This document shows positions 33,551-48,900 of a DNA stretch of 64,000 bases, piece by piece. The translations under genes were made by a program, and so were the position numbers. The stretch spans positions 3,472,001-3,536,000 of the forward strand of contig NC_134758.1 of the NCBI RefSeq assembly GCF_050436995.1. The letters run 5' to 3'. Numbering within the stretch: position 1 is the stretch's first letter; each line of letters starts with the position of its first letter. The stretch comes from Anticarsia gemmatalis. Lineage: Eukaryota > Arthropoda > Insecta > Lepidoptera > Erebidae. The notes under the pieces are model-generated. The model did no database searches. It had not been told where the DNA came from and was given only the letters and a program-made list of their open reading frames with translations.

Positions 33551-36184
33551 GTATTTTATCGACGCAATTGCACAGTACTGTCAAGGAGGTTCTATATTAC
33601 AATAAAAATTTTCGCGGTAAAAATACGCTCTAAAATCAATCTTTCGAACAGTGAACATGAAGCCTTATAAGCCCGGCTGGTAAAGTTTGGAATATCACAA
33701 AAAAAACTTAGTGTTTCTTTTTTCAAATGACCGTCAAATGCCCCGCACGTGTTGTCAATGCATTCAACATCACGTGTCAGATGTTTTTGTGTGAGTTTAT
33801 TATGCATAATATTTTTTTTTATAATGGTATCAATGTTTACAGCCAATAGGTTTTTTTATGTAAAATCCACGAACAGACGGAGTTAGATCTCTTTAAAGCA
33901 TTACTCGAGATAATCGTATCATTTTACTTATTATTACGTAGAACGGTCACGATGAAAATTGATTAGATGTCACGCAATTTATATGAAACTTTATTGGGTA
34001 CTGAAATAAAAGTAATCATGCAAGAAACTTTCAAGGAAAATATCTATTCAATCTTTTTGTTTAGGTTCGCTTGCTCATCAGTTCGGCTTTGAGGAAAAAA
34101 AATTTAATTTAACCCATTATTTCCTGTACTTGCATACGTTTTCAGCCGAGTTAATTATCATTTCCATTCTTATAAGCTTATCAAAAGGATCGTGACTTTT
34201 ACTTATTAACTTTGATTTTTCATAACACTTGGGGCCTGTTCATAATTAATAAACTCAGTCTCAGATAATCAATCTGCCCAATAAAATGACAGCAAATGTA
34301 TGTTGACAACTGTCGAAATTCCAGCTGATAAGCTATCTGAAAGATATTCCGGTTAAGCTTTTTAAACTTCGCAGTAGTTTAAATTTACACTTTTTTATTT
34401 CTGCATTCATAAAGCGACGTAACAATAAATCGTGTTATACATTTATCACCTTGTACCGTGTAAGGTATATGATACACGGTAGTTCACGGTACTAACCTTC
34501 AATGTATGTTTACATATTGTTTACAATTTATTATGATCATCGCAAAAAGTGTGAATTATATTATTTAACGACTTCACACACTTCCGTCAATATGATGATT
34601 TGATCTTACAATATACTGCAGTTCAGTAGACTAACATTACTTGCATATGCCTGTTGAACTGCAATTCAAAGGTCAATTCTTGGATAAGAGTAAGCGAAAT
34701 TTTTTTAATCGTTAAAAGTCTATTTGAGATAGATACATACAAAATAAGATTGGAGGTATTTTCACAGTATCCATGCTCATAGCTCATGCTCAACAAGATT
34801 CGATTCCGAAAATATTTTTGCAAGAACTACTGGTAAATTTTGTAGTACTTTATAAATGCATCTTTAGTGATTTAGCTTCTACATACGAAACTACACATTT
34901 TTTTTACAAAAATCAACCTTGTTACAAAATATACTCACACAAAAATAACTGTCATATCTCATCACTACAATCAAAAACCATTGACAGCACTTTTGCTGTT
35001 CGAAATTTTAACTACAATTCATCACAATCGATTCAGTAGTTTTTGAGATGGTACACATTGACAACACGTGCATATTTTATTTATTTCTTTAGTTTTTCTT
35101 GACAATTGTGCATTGCTATAAGGTGCAATTTTAACTGTATAATTTACCCGCGCGCCTATTTATTTTCTACTTAAAGAGTTCATTAATAATCACTATTTAT
35201 TCTTCACCAAAAACGTCATTATTTAGCTATTATTGTAGACTTTTATTTGATCGTCATTCAAAAGCTAAGCTATGTGGTTCTTCTTTGAATGAAAATGTTG
35301 CCGCGATATTATTTTCGGTTGGTTTAAATAAACGGTGTATGTTGAAATAATGATATATTACGTCAGCTATGTCGATTAATAATTGAAGTGAAATAATATT
35401 ATTTTTGGATCTACATACAAACATACATACAATAAAATCACGCCTTCTTCACATACGGGTGGGCAGAACACCATACGATGCTTACTTCCTTTGCTTCATT
35501 TTTGGACTTGATTAGGCTAAACACTGAAGGTTTCTATTTTACTTTTGAATACAATACATACAATAACATAACAATATTAATTGTTAAGGAAATTCAACCC
35601 TTTCCTATCAATATTATTTGTTTGCAAATCATTGCATATGCAGAATGTCATAGCGTAAAGGTTGATTATTTTAAAGATAAAAGAAAGTCAGGGAATTCTT
35701 TACATTTAATAATTGAAATAGTCATACATAGATCACATAAAGTGTATCTCATTTGATTAATTCATTGTACTTCTGATCATGGGCCCCAAACAATGGTATA
35801 ATATAATTTATACGATCATTATAATAATTGTAATGTCAAGACAAATTGTCTTCTACAAAAGGTTCTATCGCGACATATTTGTTACAAGGCGAACCACTAG
35901 TCGCATCGATGATAAAAGGTTGTATATCTAACATAAGAATATAATAGGTTCAATTGAATGGCGATCGCGAGTAACACCTGTAAAATAAATAGTTTCGGTA
36001 CTATAAAGCAGGGTTGTTATAACCGAAACTATCGGATATCTGAAATATATTTCTATCCGGAACTTTAACCTTAATATAATGTGTAACGGTAATAACGCGA
36101 ACACGCATTTTACATTTGCTGACAGACAGCCTGCGACCACTATCAGTGTAACCTGATGGTCTACTGTGATTCGTGAAAACGAAA

Positions 36185-36330
36185 TAATACTTATAAAAAA
36201 TGCCGAAACGTCGGGCATCTAATAGGTAAAATACGTGTTCGCGTAAGTTACTTCTCGTATACTATTATATTATAAACAAAATATACAACGCGAATGTTTA
36301 AAAGTTACGATATAATGTGATTGAATTATC
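36185..36330. repeat. Dispersed repeat sharing GGTAAAAT-CGTGTTCGCG with 61345-61450
   Basis: Both places read GGTAAAAT(A/G)CGTGTTCGCGT, then TA(C/T)T-rich sequence with a run of TATTATA, then GTTTAAAAGTTA. The family is not assigned. Confidence 0.5.
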
Positions 36331-36708
36331 CGAAACATCATTTTAAAAACACCCTACTTTAAAGTACTGTAAATGTGTGTAGTTCTTAAGATAAGAGTTT
36401 AAATATTTTAAGATTATTTAAAAAGTTAGGTACGCCGCCCATTACCGGTCAGGTGCTTTATAGATGGCGCTTGTGTGCTAACAAGCTGTTTCGAACTCAA
36501 GTAAGTCTTGAATACTCGTGCTATCTCTTTCTATTTCTTCACAAATGTATGAGACAGCATGATGATTTGATGACGAACTTGTGAATAGTGAGACAGCGAA
36601 TAAGTAAGTTTTGGTATTTTTGATATTAATTTGAAAGACAATATATTTTCGTCAATTTTCACGAGAAACATTAGTGTTAAATTAGTTAAGTTCGAGTCAT
36701 GTATCGAC

Positions 36709-36880
36709 TATAGTTCAACAACTTAGTAGAGAGCCTTGGCATGTATGATTTATCTTGATTATAATTAAAAATAAAGTAGCCGCATAAGCCTGCGTTTTGG
36801 TGATCTAAGTTCTAGAATTTGGCATACAAATTCATTAACCGCGAGCCTTAGAAGACTTTCTACTAAGTTGTCGAACTATA
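36709..36880. mobile_element. MITE, TATAGT-CGACAACTTA family, copy 3
   Basis: TATAGTTCAACAACTTAGTA at the left and TACTAAGTTGTCGAACTATA at the right form a near-perfect 20-bp inverted repeat. GAGCCTT motifs flank the inside of both arms. It is the best-preserved copy of the three. Confidence 0.75.
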
Positions 36881-37828
36881 TCACCTAATAATAGTTAACG
36901 TATTATAGAACTAAGTAATAACAGGCTAATGCCTTCAAACAGTAGAAAACACATTTCATAAAAACTTGCCATTAAAACAAAGTGATTATCCCAAAGATAA
37001 CAATCGTACTGCATTTTATTCGTTATTTATGTTAGTTGTTAAGATGTAATTGTTTAGCATTCCTGTTTAGAATGAGCGTGCCATTTTAATTTGATGTGTG
37101 AATGATTTGGGCCTGACATAGTCTTTTTGAAAAACTCTTTAAGACCAAAGCGATACGCGACAGGGTTCAGCCAAGAACAGTTTTAGGGGTCAGTTGAATT
37201 TTGAAATACCTGGGGTTGTCATGTGGTAAAGATGACTTGAAAGCTTTGACCCGGGAGCTCTGTATGTGGTAATATACCACAACTTATCTGAAAACTGTCT
37301 TAATTAGTATAACGTCTTATCTTTATGACGTTAATTTAAATATACAGCATTTCTACTGACAACTTTATTTCTCATATTTCTTTGTCGTTTCATATTTTCA
37401 TTCATCTTGTGTCGTATCGACTGACCAATAGGCGTCAGGCATTTTTTTATCGCAAGGTTTGATTGTATTTCAGGCCTAAATAAAAATATTGTATTATCAT
37501 TGAAAACGTTGTTTTCATATTGTTTTATGCCTTGGACATAAATAGAATTTATTTATTGGATTTATCTGAAGAAGTCGTGTTATAAATTGTTTATTAATTA
37601 TCCTATTTTAACAAAATTGAATTTTATTAGTATTATAGTAACGTTAGTTAGTATTTTGAAAAGATAATGTAAACAAACAAGAATATCTTCTACGTTTTTG
37701 TATCGATTATAGTTTCGAGCAAGAGCCGTTCGCTTTGCGTGAGCGCTCAGTCATTATTTATGCATCATTCGATTACCCTTCATTTTTTTTTATGTATCAT
37801 GTATGTAACCTAGTTTTAAATGCGCGTT

Positions 37829-38050
37829 AGGCGCTGTGGTTAGTGTAGCCACTTCGCAGCAATAACTCTAGCCCCGGGGGTGGTGGGTTCGAATCCCACC
37901 CCATTGTTCTGACCCTGGTTGTAAATGGTCTATTTATGTATGTATTCAAAAGCTTATAAGTATGTTCATTAGTTGTCTGGTTAGTACAAGCCCTGCTTGG
38001 TTTGGAATCGTATTACCGTGTGTAAGAAAGATGTCCAAATAATATTCAAA
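37829..38050 (+). repeat. tRNA-derived SINE (family 2)
   Basis: An A-box-like TGTGGTTAGTGTAGCC and the B-box GTGGGTTCGAATCCCACC are followed by the family body (TTATGTATGTATTC, TACAAGCCCTGCTTGGTTTG, ACCGTGTGTAAG). It is not a functional tRNA: the acceptor stem and CCA context are missing. Confidence 0.78.
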
Positions 38051-39969
38051 TATTTACTTTTTCTATAGAATAATTTTAAACTACTAAAAAAGTGTTAAGC
38101 CACTTCATTTTTAAATAGCAAAATGATTAAAGGTAGTTTAGTACCGTTGCTTTCAATTGCTACGAATAACAAATCAAAATGGTATACGACCAGTATTAAA
38201 TCATTTCAAAGACAATAGAAAATAGAAGGACATGTAAGTGGTCATTAATAATACAAGGCCTGGCCATGTGAACAAAAGGAAATTGCTTTGTTCGCATCAT
38301 TGAGCGCGCGTATAATCTGTGACGCGTGTGACGTCACGCCCCACTGCGTACGAGCACGTCGAACACGCGTCGTGACCGTTTTATAGTTTTTAATGGTTTA
38401 TGTATTTGGTATTGCTAGTACGAGATACATACATCGATTACATAATTATAATTAAGGTACTTTTTGAAGTAGTCTGGGGTGAAAGAATTACATAGGTTTC
38501 GATTTTGATGGGCACAAAAAGATCTACCTATCTTAAACTGTTTTAATATATTAAATATTATTATGTTTTCCATTTACATATATACTTTTTGGGGTATCGA
38601 ATAGGCGAAAGTACCTATATTTCAATATAAATAGATGGACATGAATAGAGTAGGTATCAAGATTTTTTAAAGTTTTTAGTGTTTTGATTGTTTTTTGTTT
38701 TTACGTACTAACTAACGTTACAAAATACGTTTTATACCAAATTATAATTGTTATCGTTTTATGTCAGTGCCATTCGTTGTTATTATGTGTAAAATTTAAT
38801 CTTTCATGAAACTTATTTACTTTGATTATAAATATTGCGAATCTATTTACCTACGCGGTTTTTAAATACTTATACTTATTTAAAATGTTGCATATTATTT
38901 AATTTCTCTTTTATCTGCATGTTTTTATCTAAGCCGCGTAATAGATTCGTTTGATTGAAATTCGCATGTGTAACATAACAAGTATAGCACTTTTAGTGCA
39001 AGAAGGTCTTATGTAGTCTCTTGATTCTTTACTCTTAGTCCCTTCTTCCACTGAAAGTGCGTCTCATACAAATGGTATAAATGGTCAGCCAAAGAAATGT
39101 CCACCTTAGATTTTTAGTCAATATTTCTACGTACATTCTATATTTATGTGTGTATAATTAGCATTGTATGAAACTTAGGACAGTTTTCGATATTAACTTG
39201 TACCTATCATTTAGTTAAGTATTTGTATAGTACGTCGAAGTCTGTCCGAAAGTACCAAAGAATATCTTTAGTGACATCACTAACATTGAAATACATGAAT
39301 GTATCAATTGAACTAATTTGTTTTATTGCACCCTTAATCCAGATTCTTTTCCCCAAAATAATCTGAAGACATTGCTGAATGGGGTCTACATTACGAAATT
39401 ATCACATTAGTTAGAGTCGAATTCACACCGATTTTGTAGCTGTGGATCTGGAGAAACAGTTAGTGTAGTAATAATTATGACGATCTTTTTGAGATAAATA
39501 ACATGCAAGTCTTCACAGTTAATATAATCTGCACATAAAAATATACATGTAGGTAATAAAAGCACGTCTACTTTCTGAGAATGTAAAAAAAATAATTTAC
39601 TATAAACACTACTTTTCAACATAAATAATACCCAAATCAAAGTAATAAATTCGTATAACAAAGTTGGTCACGATTCGAGTACAGTTAAGTATCATTTTAA
39701 AGCATAAAATATTTTTAGTGTAGACGCAGACAAAATAATTTTGTACATTTTATTTCATCTATCAATTACACACGTGTAACGAAACGCAAAAGTCAACGTC
39801 AACTAAAAAAATAGGAAACGTCAACGTCACGAAGTCACGTCAAATCTTCACTCGGAGAGCAAAATAGTTCAAAACAATACGTGCACAGTACGTGCAAGAT
39901 GTGATTGTGGAAATTTAAAGTTTTTGGGGGCGTTTAGTAAGAGAAAATAGGTTTAAATACATTATAAAC

Positions 39970-42900
39970 ATGGGTACTACCGGACAATCTATCACCTTAG
40001 CTAACAGTATCATCGGAGTCGGCATACTGGCTATGCCTTTTTGCTTCCAACAAGTGAGTTTGATTTGCCTGCCTGTTGTTCTATTGTAATTATAGAAAAG
40101 TAAACTGTATCGAATTGCAATTTATCGGTGATTAGTATCCATTAAGAGTTAAAGTAAAAGCAATTACGCTTTGAAAGATGTTGAATAGATTTTGTTTTGG
40201 ATTTGAAAAAAGTATTTTTTTAAATATTTAATGTACTTGTGTTAAAGTTTTTAGTTTTAAGTAATTTTGTATGTTTTTCAGTGTGGTGTCCTACTCGCGT
40301 CGTTGATATTGTTAACTATGGGGCTTATATCAAGGCTTTGTTGTTATTTTCTACTAAAATCAGCTCTTCTTGCAAGAAGAAGGAATTTCGAATTTCTAGG
40401 TAAGAATTAAGAGATGTTTATAATATTACTTACACTATGAATTAATAAAAATCCAATCCTCAATAGAATAAAAAATCTTATGAGGAAGGTCATACAAACA
40501 TAAACATGTTACTGAAGTACTTTATATCTCTATTCAAGTATTAAATTCTAATATCCATAGATAAGAAATATCATAAAACCATTGTACAATCCACTAACTT
40601 ATATAACAAAGGAGGATATTATTCAAATACAATTTATGTAAATAGATTGACCATAGAGATTGAAATAATACCATGGCTTACATCACCATCTATTATCTTA
40701 ATTATTCTCTCATCTTATTGATATAATATATGAACAAAGCTAGACTAGTCTAGTCTTGCCTGAATGTCAACATCTGGATGTTTATTAAAGGAAAATAAAA
40801 TGAATGTAAATTACAACATACATACATAATATCACACCTGTTAATCTTGTAGGTATAGACATAGAACAGTTGTATGAATACACCCTTATGTCAGAAATAT
40901 CAATGTAAACGTAAAAGAGGTTGAAATTGTAGCCATATACTGAGCATGTAATCAAACTCCAGATTAAGAATGAGAAAAAAAATATAATAAAAAAAAAGAC
41001 CAATAGTACTTTGTTTGACCTCGGAAACAAATCTGGGACCTCTTAGCCAGCTATGGGATACACTACCGACCGCTCCACAGAGGCATTCAATGTTCACTTA
41101 AAGCATATAAAACAGACCATAGCTACAGTAACATATTACACTAATTCAAGGTTACGCAAGTTCAACACTATGCTACTAAATGTGTGTACCATATGTGACA
41201 TTATTGCACTGTTACTAAATTACAATAAAAGTTTGTTTGCTTTTAAACAATGAAGTCTTATTGAAATTGGTACAGTCATTTTACACAATGTGCAAGTATA
41301 TGAAATTACTACTGCTGTCAAGCCTATGGACCTTGTCCACATGTAAAGATTTCCTAGGCTAACAAAAGTGTTTGTGTTAATCCAGGTTATAAACTATTTA
41401 TGTACTAAATTTCATCAAAATGTATTTTTTCGGCACTTTATGCACTTACAGATAGATTATCTGACACAAATACATAAGTATTAATAGTTAATACTGGTCC
41501 TATATGATATTAATATAGAAGTACACTGTACAGTAAAGTTTAATATAGAAAACAGAGTATAGGTTTATAAAGTATGTTTCAGTTACAGTATTTAAATGTT
41601 AATTTGTAACATTGATTATACAATGTATGTACACTCATGTATCAACAGTATTCCTTATCAGTATATTTGTAAAGAATGTGAGGAAAAATACTTTTTTTTT
41701 AAAATTAAATATCCTTAACTCATTATATTTCTCTTAACATGAAAATTGCAGATTTTCTGATATGGAATGAGCCTAGTCCATTGGTTGCAATAGTTTTTAT
41801 TCCACAACAATTGCTAGTATTGTGAGTTCATTTCCCACACAGATCAAATATTTATGTATACAGATATTTGTTTTGATAAGAAACTGATTCTGTTGTCTGT
41901 ATGTTTATAAAAGTTCATTTCACACAATATGAATATTCTAATGCTTATAGCTGACGGCATACAACATTTACTTTACCAGTGTTTTTCTTAATCTATAAAG
42001 AAAACATTGAAAATATAAATGGCTTATTTTTGATCCCTGGTCTTTGCCTACCCCAAAAATTGCAAATCAGTTTGGTGGTTCTACCGTGAAAGGAACCCAG
42101 ACAGGCAGACTGTCGTATTTACGATTTTACTGTCAATTATTAAGTACCCATACAAGTTAACTTTAGAAAATGTTGTATAATATTAATCAAGGTATAGGTA
42201 TATGCCTTTCTAAGGCGTCTCCTCCCGGCGTAAAGTAGAATAATTATTTAGAATTTAATTAAGTGTATTTTTTCCCAGCTTTCCACGTGTTCGGTTCAGC
42301 CGGTAAGATGGCTGTGGAAGTTGGTATTATAGGGTTTCTAATGGGCACGTGTATAGCCTACTTTGTAGTGGTCGGTGACCTCGGGCCGCAGATCGTCGCC
42401 AAAATGTTCAACATCAACCAGAGTGATATATTGAGGTAAATGACACTTTCCTGTTATTAGAGGTAAATGATAATGAAAGATTTTTGTTAAATGTTTATTA
42501 ATAATAATACGTTTAATGATTGATTGATAATGAATATTGATATAAACAGGCACAAATAAATTGAAAAATAAAATATTTTTTATTGTTTTGGTATAAATTT
42601 GCAGCAATAAATATTGTTGAATGTGCAGCCAGACTACACTTTGTAAGCCTTTTAGAAAGCAATGCGAATGAAAGCCTGATTTACTTTAGCTTATTGCAAC
42701 AGTCAATGGATCTTCGAATCTCACCGATACTTTACTTTCGCTTAAATAACGATTACGGAAATCACGTAAAAATTAAGCTAAACAACAGTTATTAAACCAA
42801 CAATCCTTATATTATAAAGAGATGATACAAGTATATTCTTCTTTTCCAGAACATCAATAATGGTGATCGTATCTTTAGTATGCGTGCTTCCACTCGGTCT

Positions 42901-45900
42901 ACTAAGAAACGTGGACAGTCTCAGCAATGTTAGTGCGGCTACCATCGGCTTCTACTTCTGTCTCGTTATGAAGGTAAGTTATCTATGATTGTAATGTTTT
43001 TTTAAACAAGATTTGTCGTTCTTTGCTTCCTGTTGGGAATAAGGTGTGATTCTATGTATAATTTCAATTGATTTCATTATTTAGTCAATTGACTAGTTTT
43101 GTTGAATATAGTTTAGTAACGTATTTTTTTTATATGTGTCTATTTTATCACTCTCGTAAAGTTTTGCGTTCGACAACTCTTGTATACTGATACCGACCGG
43201 GGAGAGTTTAAGCACGGAGATTATTGACTCAAAATTCTGGGTACAGAGTTACGAGGATATTATAACAGTAAACCAAGGAATAAACACACAAACATTTGTG
43301 ACTTCATCTGGGAATCGAACCTAAAACATCAATTTCATAACATTAAACATACTTTTACCCAATCCGGGAATTGACCCTTTCTCACTTGTAGAGTATTGGC
43401 ACTTACTATAGTTGTGTTACAGACGTAATCAAGGTTATATTGTACATCGTTTTTGTTAGTTCTTACAACCTTGTAACAGTTGTTTAGGTTTTTTATAAGC
43501 GGATGATAAATGCATGATAAATGTTAAGGCTGATTTACTAGTCACGGTTAAAATCAGTGCGTTCAAATATACGAAATATCTGTTTTATCTTGATAGATGC
43601 TTTACATTATGTCGAGGTGTTGAAAAATATGAATGCAGAGTAGAATGCATAAGGGAAGAGCGAAATCCTTTTGAGAAATGTGTTTTGTTAAGCGTGTGTT
43701 ATGAGATTAAATCACGCCGTTGGCCAAAATCTTCTGAGATATTTTTTTTAAAATCGCATTATAATCAAGTCCAAGTGTGTCCATGTGCTAGTTGGACAGC
43801 TGGTTGGCTAGTTGAAAGCTAGCAGAGACCAAAAGAACGTCACTTGCTACGATCCTTACAAACTTCTCTTGCTTCATTAACATCCATACATCTTGTCATA
43901 CACGATCGCCAGTTACGAGTAGTATTACTTATATCGTTTGTATTTTGTTTGTAGGTGATAACAGAAGCAGCCTCTCAACTAATGACGAGTGACTGGCACA
44001 GACGAGTGGAGATGTGGCGGCCGGCGGGACTGTTGCAGTGTGTACCTATCTTCTCCATGGCACTGTTTTGTCAAACGTTAGTATAAAGCACTAATTTCGA
44101 TACACTTAGTTAAGAAAGATAGAGACATGAAACCCGTGCCTCGTCTTTCGGGTGAATAATTCTAAGTGTTCAGATCGACTGATGGCGCAGTGCTTAAGGT
44201 AGTCGCCACGCCACTACCATTGATTCGGGAGGTCGTAGGTTCGATTCCCACACAGATCAATTATTTGTTCGATCCACAAATAGTTGTTGCGGGAGGTGTC
44301 TTTTTAAGCGTGTTCTTGTAAGTGCTTGTAAACACCTCATTTGTTATAATTTTAAATTCAATTATATAACGGTGCTGGCAGCATCCCAACACAGATAATA
44401 AAAGCAATTTCACGTATCTATTAATTGATTCAAACCAGATGTTAATCATCGACATGCATTAACCGTACAAAAACGTGAGCAGATAAATTTATCTGAATCA
44501 TATCTAATACATTGTATTTGCATTAAACTGAATGATTTGATACCAGTATCAACGCTTATCGTTCAACTCAGACCAAAGATAATATTCTATTTCAATTATA
44601 TTATCATAGATTATAAAATACTAAATATGTCAGATTTAAATTAAGAATATGATCGATTACGTTTATTAAATTCTTGTGAAATAGTCCGGAACTCATTATC
44701 AATGGGTTTTTTGGCGCGAAATATCCGGCTTGATTACATTAATAAATTATTTTCAAACAGTTTGTCCATATAATAAAAAAATAATTTTGTAAATAAGTCC
44801 AGCCGTTTAGGAGTGATCGCTGAACATACATAAAAAAAAATATCGCGACGAATTGAGAACCTTCTCCTTTCTTTGAAGTCGGTTAACAAACGGTCTATTT
44901 AGAGTTACGAAACACTAAAAACAAGTTCCGATGTTATTTGGATATTTCCACAATACCCAAGATCAAGGGAAAACTTTCTTTATTGGTTCCAATGTATGAT
45001 CGCGATAATTTTTTTGTCAAATGTCAATTTTTTGTCCAAATGCGCGACGCAAAGGAGGGTAATGTTTTTATTAATATAGACACATAAAATACATGAAAAA
45101 CAACGTGTCGCTACAATGGCTTGCTTCTTTCAGCGTATGGGTTGGGATAGAGGTCAATAATCATATAACAAACAAAAAAATAACGTAGGTAGTTGACTAT
45201 TTGAAAAAAAAGAGAACGTTACACATACTAAATAATAACATAATGTAAACAAAACAGAATCACTCTGTACAAACATTCATTCATACATATCACTCAGCCA
45301 TGACTACAAATTATTACTTACGTGTACGCTGGAGCAACAGCGGCAACGTCGCAAGGCTCGCGATTTCGGCGCCGGGGAGTCTCGATCCTGTGACGACACT
45401 GACACTTCGTGTGGCGAATGCGTTACCTACTTACGAGTTATTATCACTTAGGTATTGTTACTTTTTAATCATCACTAATCACTTCGAGTGCTTATTTTGG
45501 AAAAACAACGCAGAATGTTTAAATTTAGAATTTGCTAATTTTCGCAATTTCGAAGGATACAAAGTTTTAATCAGTGATGAAAAATAAGCGCACTCTACGC
45601 TAATAGCAAATCTCCAGCCGAATCCAAGGAACGTATACGGTGTATATTAGACATTGCGAAAATAACATGAACACTCACTACCTAATAATGATAAACCTTC
45701 AATAATAACTATGGCGTCCTTATCCTAGTAGGTAAACACTTAAACCTTATTATTGAAATGTCTTTGATACACAAAACAGGAACTTATCTAATTTCACTAA
45801 AATCTAAAACAAAAATCAAAAATCGAACTAAATAAGCGTCCTTTTTGTGACAGGTATTTTTTTTTAAATTTTTAGCGCGCGAAATGCACCGGTAAGTGTG

Positions 45901-48900
45901 TCAAGGCCTCAAGTTCGGAGGGTACTGGCGGGATAGATCTAATCATGAAAGTACCTTCATCAAGCTGCGTCGCTTAAAAAGAGAGGCTTTATTGTAGTAG
46001 CATTCTTTCTCATTTTAGTATAATTGATTCGAATATCATATGATTCGCGAGCTAGGTGAACGAACTAAGTTTAAGTTGATTACGTACAGGCTGTGGAAAT
46101 TTGATTTTAAAGTTAATCGTTGATAATTCGTTGTATTTAACATGACCGAGGGCCTCTAGTCTTGCCCATTGAAGGAAACAAACCGTGATATCAACTCGTT
46201 GCATAAATAAATATATAATAATAAGTTACGCGGTTATAACTTAGCTCCCTGAATCCGATTAAAGCTTAAGGCTCCTACACGCTGTGCCGGCGGATTACGC
46301 GGCTTGCCGGCGTCATTTGTATCTAGCATTCGAATGTGTGTTGCAGCCATTAAACTAACAAATGTATTACTCTATTACAGTCAATTGTTCGAGATATTCG
46401 AGTCCTTACCTACATTATCCCTGGAGAAGATGAACGTAGTGACAAAGAACGCGATCAACATCTGCACCGGCGTGTACTTCACTCTTGGCGTCTTTGGATA
46501 TATCGCCTTCTGTTCACAGGATATATCAGGTATTGCATTTTTATTTCCATGACTGTCTCTGTGGTACGTTTGTTGTGTGTCTTGCACGACCTAGGAATCG
46601 AAGCTGAAACTTAGTAATCAGCATTCGTACTGCTCTACCGCCCTGAGTACAAATAAATGCGGTCCAAGTTTTGCTATCAAGAAATTCTTTGATTTCTAGT
46701 ACTTAATCGATTTTATATACTTCTGTGTCTCTAGTGCGCATAAAGTTGTCGGTTCTGCGCGTGATCTTTTGTAAAACGAGTAATAATACTGACAGAAAAG
46801 TGGATCATACATATATATAGCGCGCACTCGCTTGGCCATGATGGACTGGTAACTGGGTTTTGGAGGAGGACCGATAGGCAGTCACTCCATGCAATATGCA
46901 GGTATTCAGCTGCATCCTGTAAAACTGGAAGCCGACTCCAACATAGAAGAAAGGCTAGGCTGATTGATTGTAAAGTTTCGTTTTAAATATAAAAAGTAAT
47001 CGCATGTACTACATTTATATTTTTTACTGTTTCCAGGCAACATCCTAATGAGTTTATCGCCGACAATGGCGAGTGACGTCATCAAGCTCGGCTTCGTCAT
47101 GTCTCTCGCGTTCAGTTTCCCACTCATCATCTTCCCTTGCAGAGCTAGTTTATACTCGTTCTTGTATAAAAAGGTATGTTGCTCATATATAAGAAAAAAA
47201 ATGCCGACAACCTTAATTATTTTATTAGAGTTTTGAACGTGCACGTCCGAACCCGTACCCGTTCAAATATAATTGATAGCCTCGTAGTTTTTTTATAACT
47301 TATATGCGCAAGACGATAGTGTAGCGTTTTATCTATAAAGATAAAAACGACTAGCTTGTCTGCACAGTTCTTTCTTTTCCTAGTTTAATGTATTTTCTTT
47401 GCCATTTTTATAGAGATTGATTCACTCGCATTGAAATGAAATTAAATTAAATGATAAAGAAATCACACACATTCATATTCAAATTATTAAGTATGGATTG
47501 TCTTTCCCTCCCGGGATTTCGAACTGACTTTATAACAAACCTTACCTTCCAACATTTATCTATATAAAACCAACAATTTTCAATTCCAGGTGCATTCCTC
47601 CCACCACGACCACATAATAAACCACTCGATCCCTGAAACAACGTTCCGCTGTATAACGGTGGCTATCATCGCCGTCGCTCTGTTCATAAGCCTGCTGATA
47701 CCGAACATAGAGCTGGTGCTCGGCCTAGTGGGGTCTACGATAGGAGTGCTCATATGTGTCGTGTTCCCGGCCGCGTGTTTTGTTAATGTGACTTTTAAGA
47801 ATACTAATGAGAGGGTGCTGGCTAAGGTGAGTTTTGGGAAGTGACTTTTGTAAGAATGTGTAGTTTTTAAGCAGTTGAAAAAATTACGTGATGCGTAATA
47901 ATTTGATATTAATTTGTGACTAATAAGGTTGATGTCTAGGATTGATAACTTTCTCAATATTGTTCATAAAATATTGTAGTAATTCAGTTTAACCCAGAAA
48001 CCTAATAACATTTCTGTAGGGAATGACAAATATTGGGTCAATCATAAAAAAATATATTTTTCCGTTTACTGAGTATGATTTTTATCTTAAATCCCTACTG
48101 GAAGCAAGGGTCTTATAGAATCAAATTATATTAGATTTCTACATATAACTTTGCTTATTCACAACAATGAAAACGAACTGATTACTAAACCCAGTCCCAG
48201 TCTTTATCAAATCTACAACATATCTAATACACTTTGATTTACAATTGCAGGGCGTGCTAGTCCTAGGTCTAATTATAATGGTGCTCGGCACATACGCGAA
48301 CCTCGAGGCAGCAGAGAACAGCGCTAAAGTGGACAGATACGACGACAAGTACACACAGGAGCGTATCGACAAGATTGTTGAAGATTTCTTCGAGAAACAG
48401 GATAAGAGTGGTGAGTTTTTTAAATTTAAGTACGCGAGTTACGTACTGTGTCGACAAAGTAACATACTCAATAATGTTAGCGTTTTTTGTGATCTATCCC
48501 GTAATTTTAATACGAATCCATTTTGAATTTTCTTTTTTTTTATTTTGAATTTATTTATTTGTTATTGAGTGTGACTTTAAAGTAATATAATACACGAAAT
48601 ATAACAGTAACTGTCAAATTGTATGTTCTTTATTTTGACTAGGAAAAGATAGATTATTTTTATAGCTTAGAGCTCAACTTTAAATTAATTAAGTAGGCAC
48701 AACACACATCTTCTTAAGGCATTTGTAAACCTATATTCTTTGCTTGTATTTACAGAAGACGTGTTCCTCAAGCCACAGAACAACGACCCACTACCAGCAG
48801 AACCTCGGCAACCAATCGTACCAGACATCAAAAAGGACTCCGAAGTACAACCACCTAACCCAGTACCACCAGAATCACAATCTAACGAGAAACCACATGA

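Larger units (their letters stand above)
33551..39969. other. Gene-free region with scattered repeats
   Basis: No exon with convincing coding content was found. It contains a MITE (36709-36880), a SINE (37829-38050), a dispersed-repeat fragment (36185-36330) and otherwise AT-rich sequence. The last 150 bases are the presumed promoter and 5' UTR of the SLC38A10-like gene. Confidence 0.5.

Noticed and set aside
37840..37910. Possible tRNA gene (A-box and B-box present)
   Set aside because: The body continues into a repeated SINE tail found at two other places and no acceptor stem closes.
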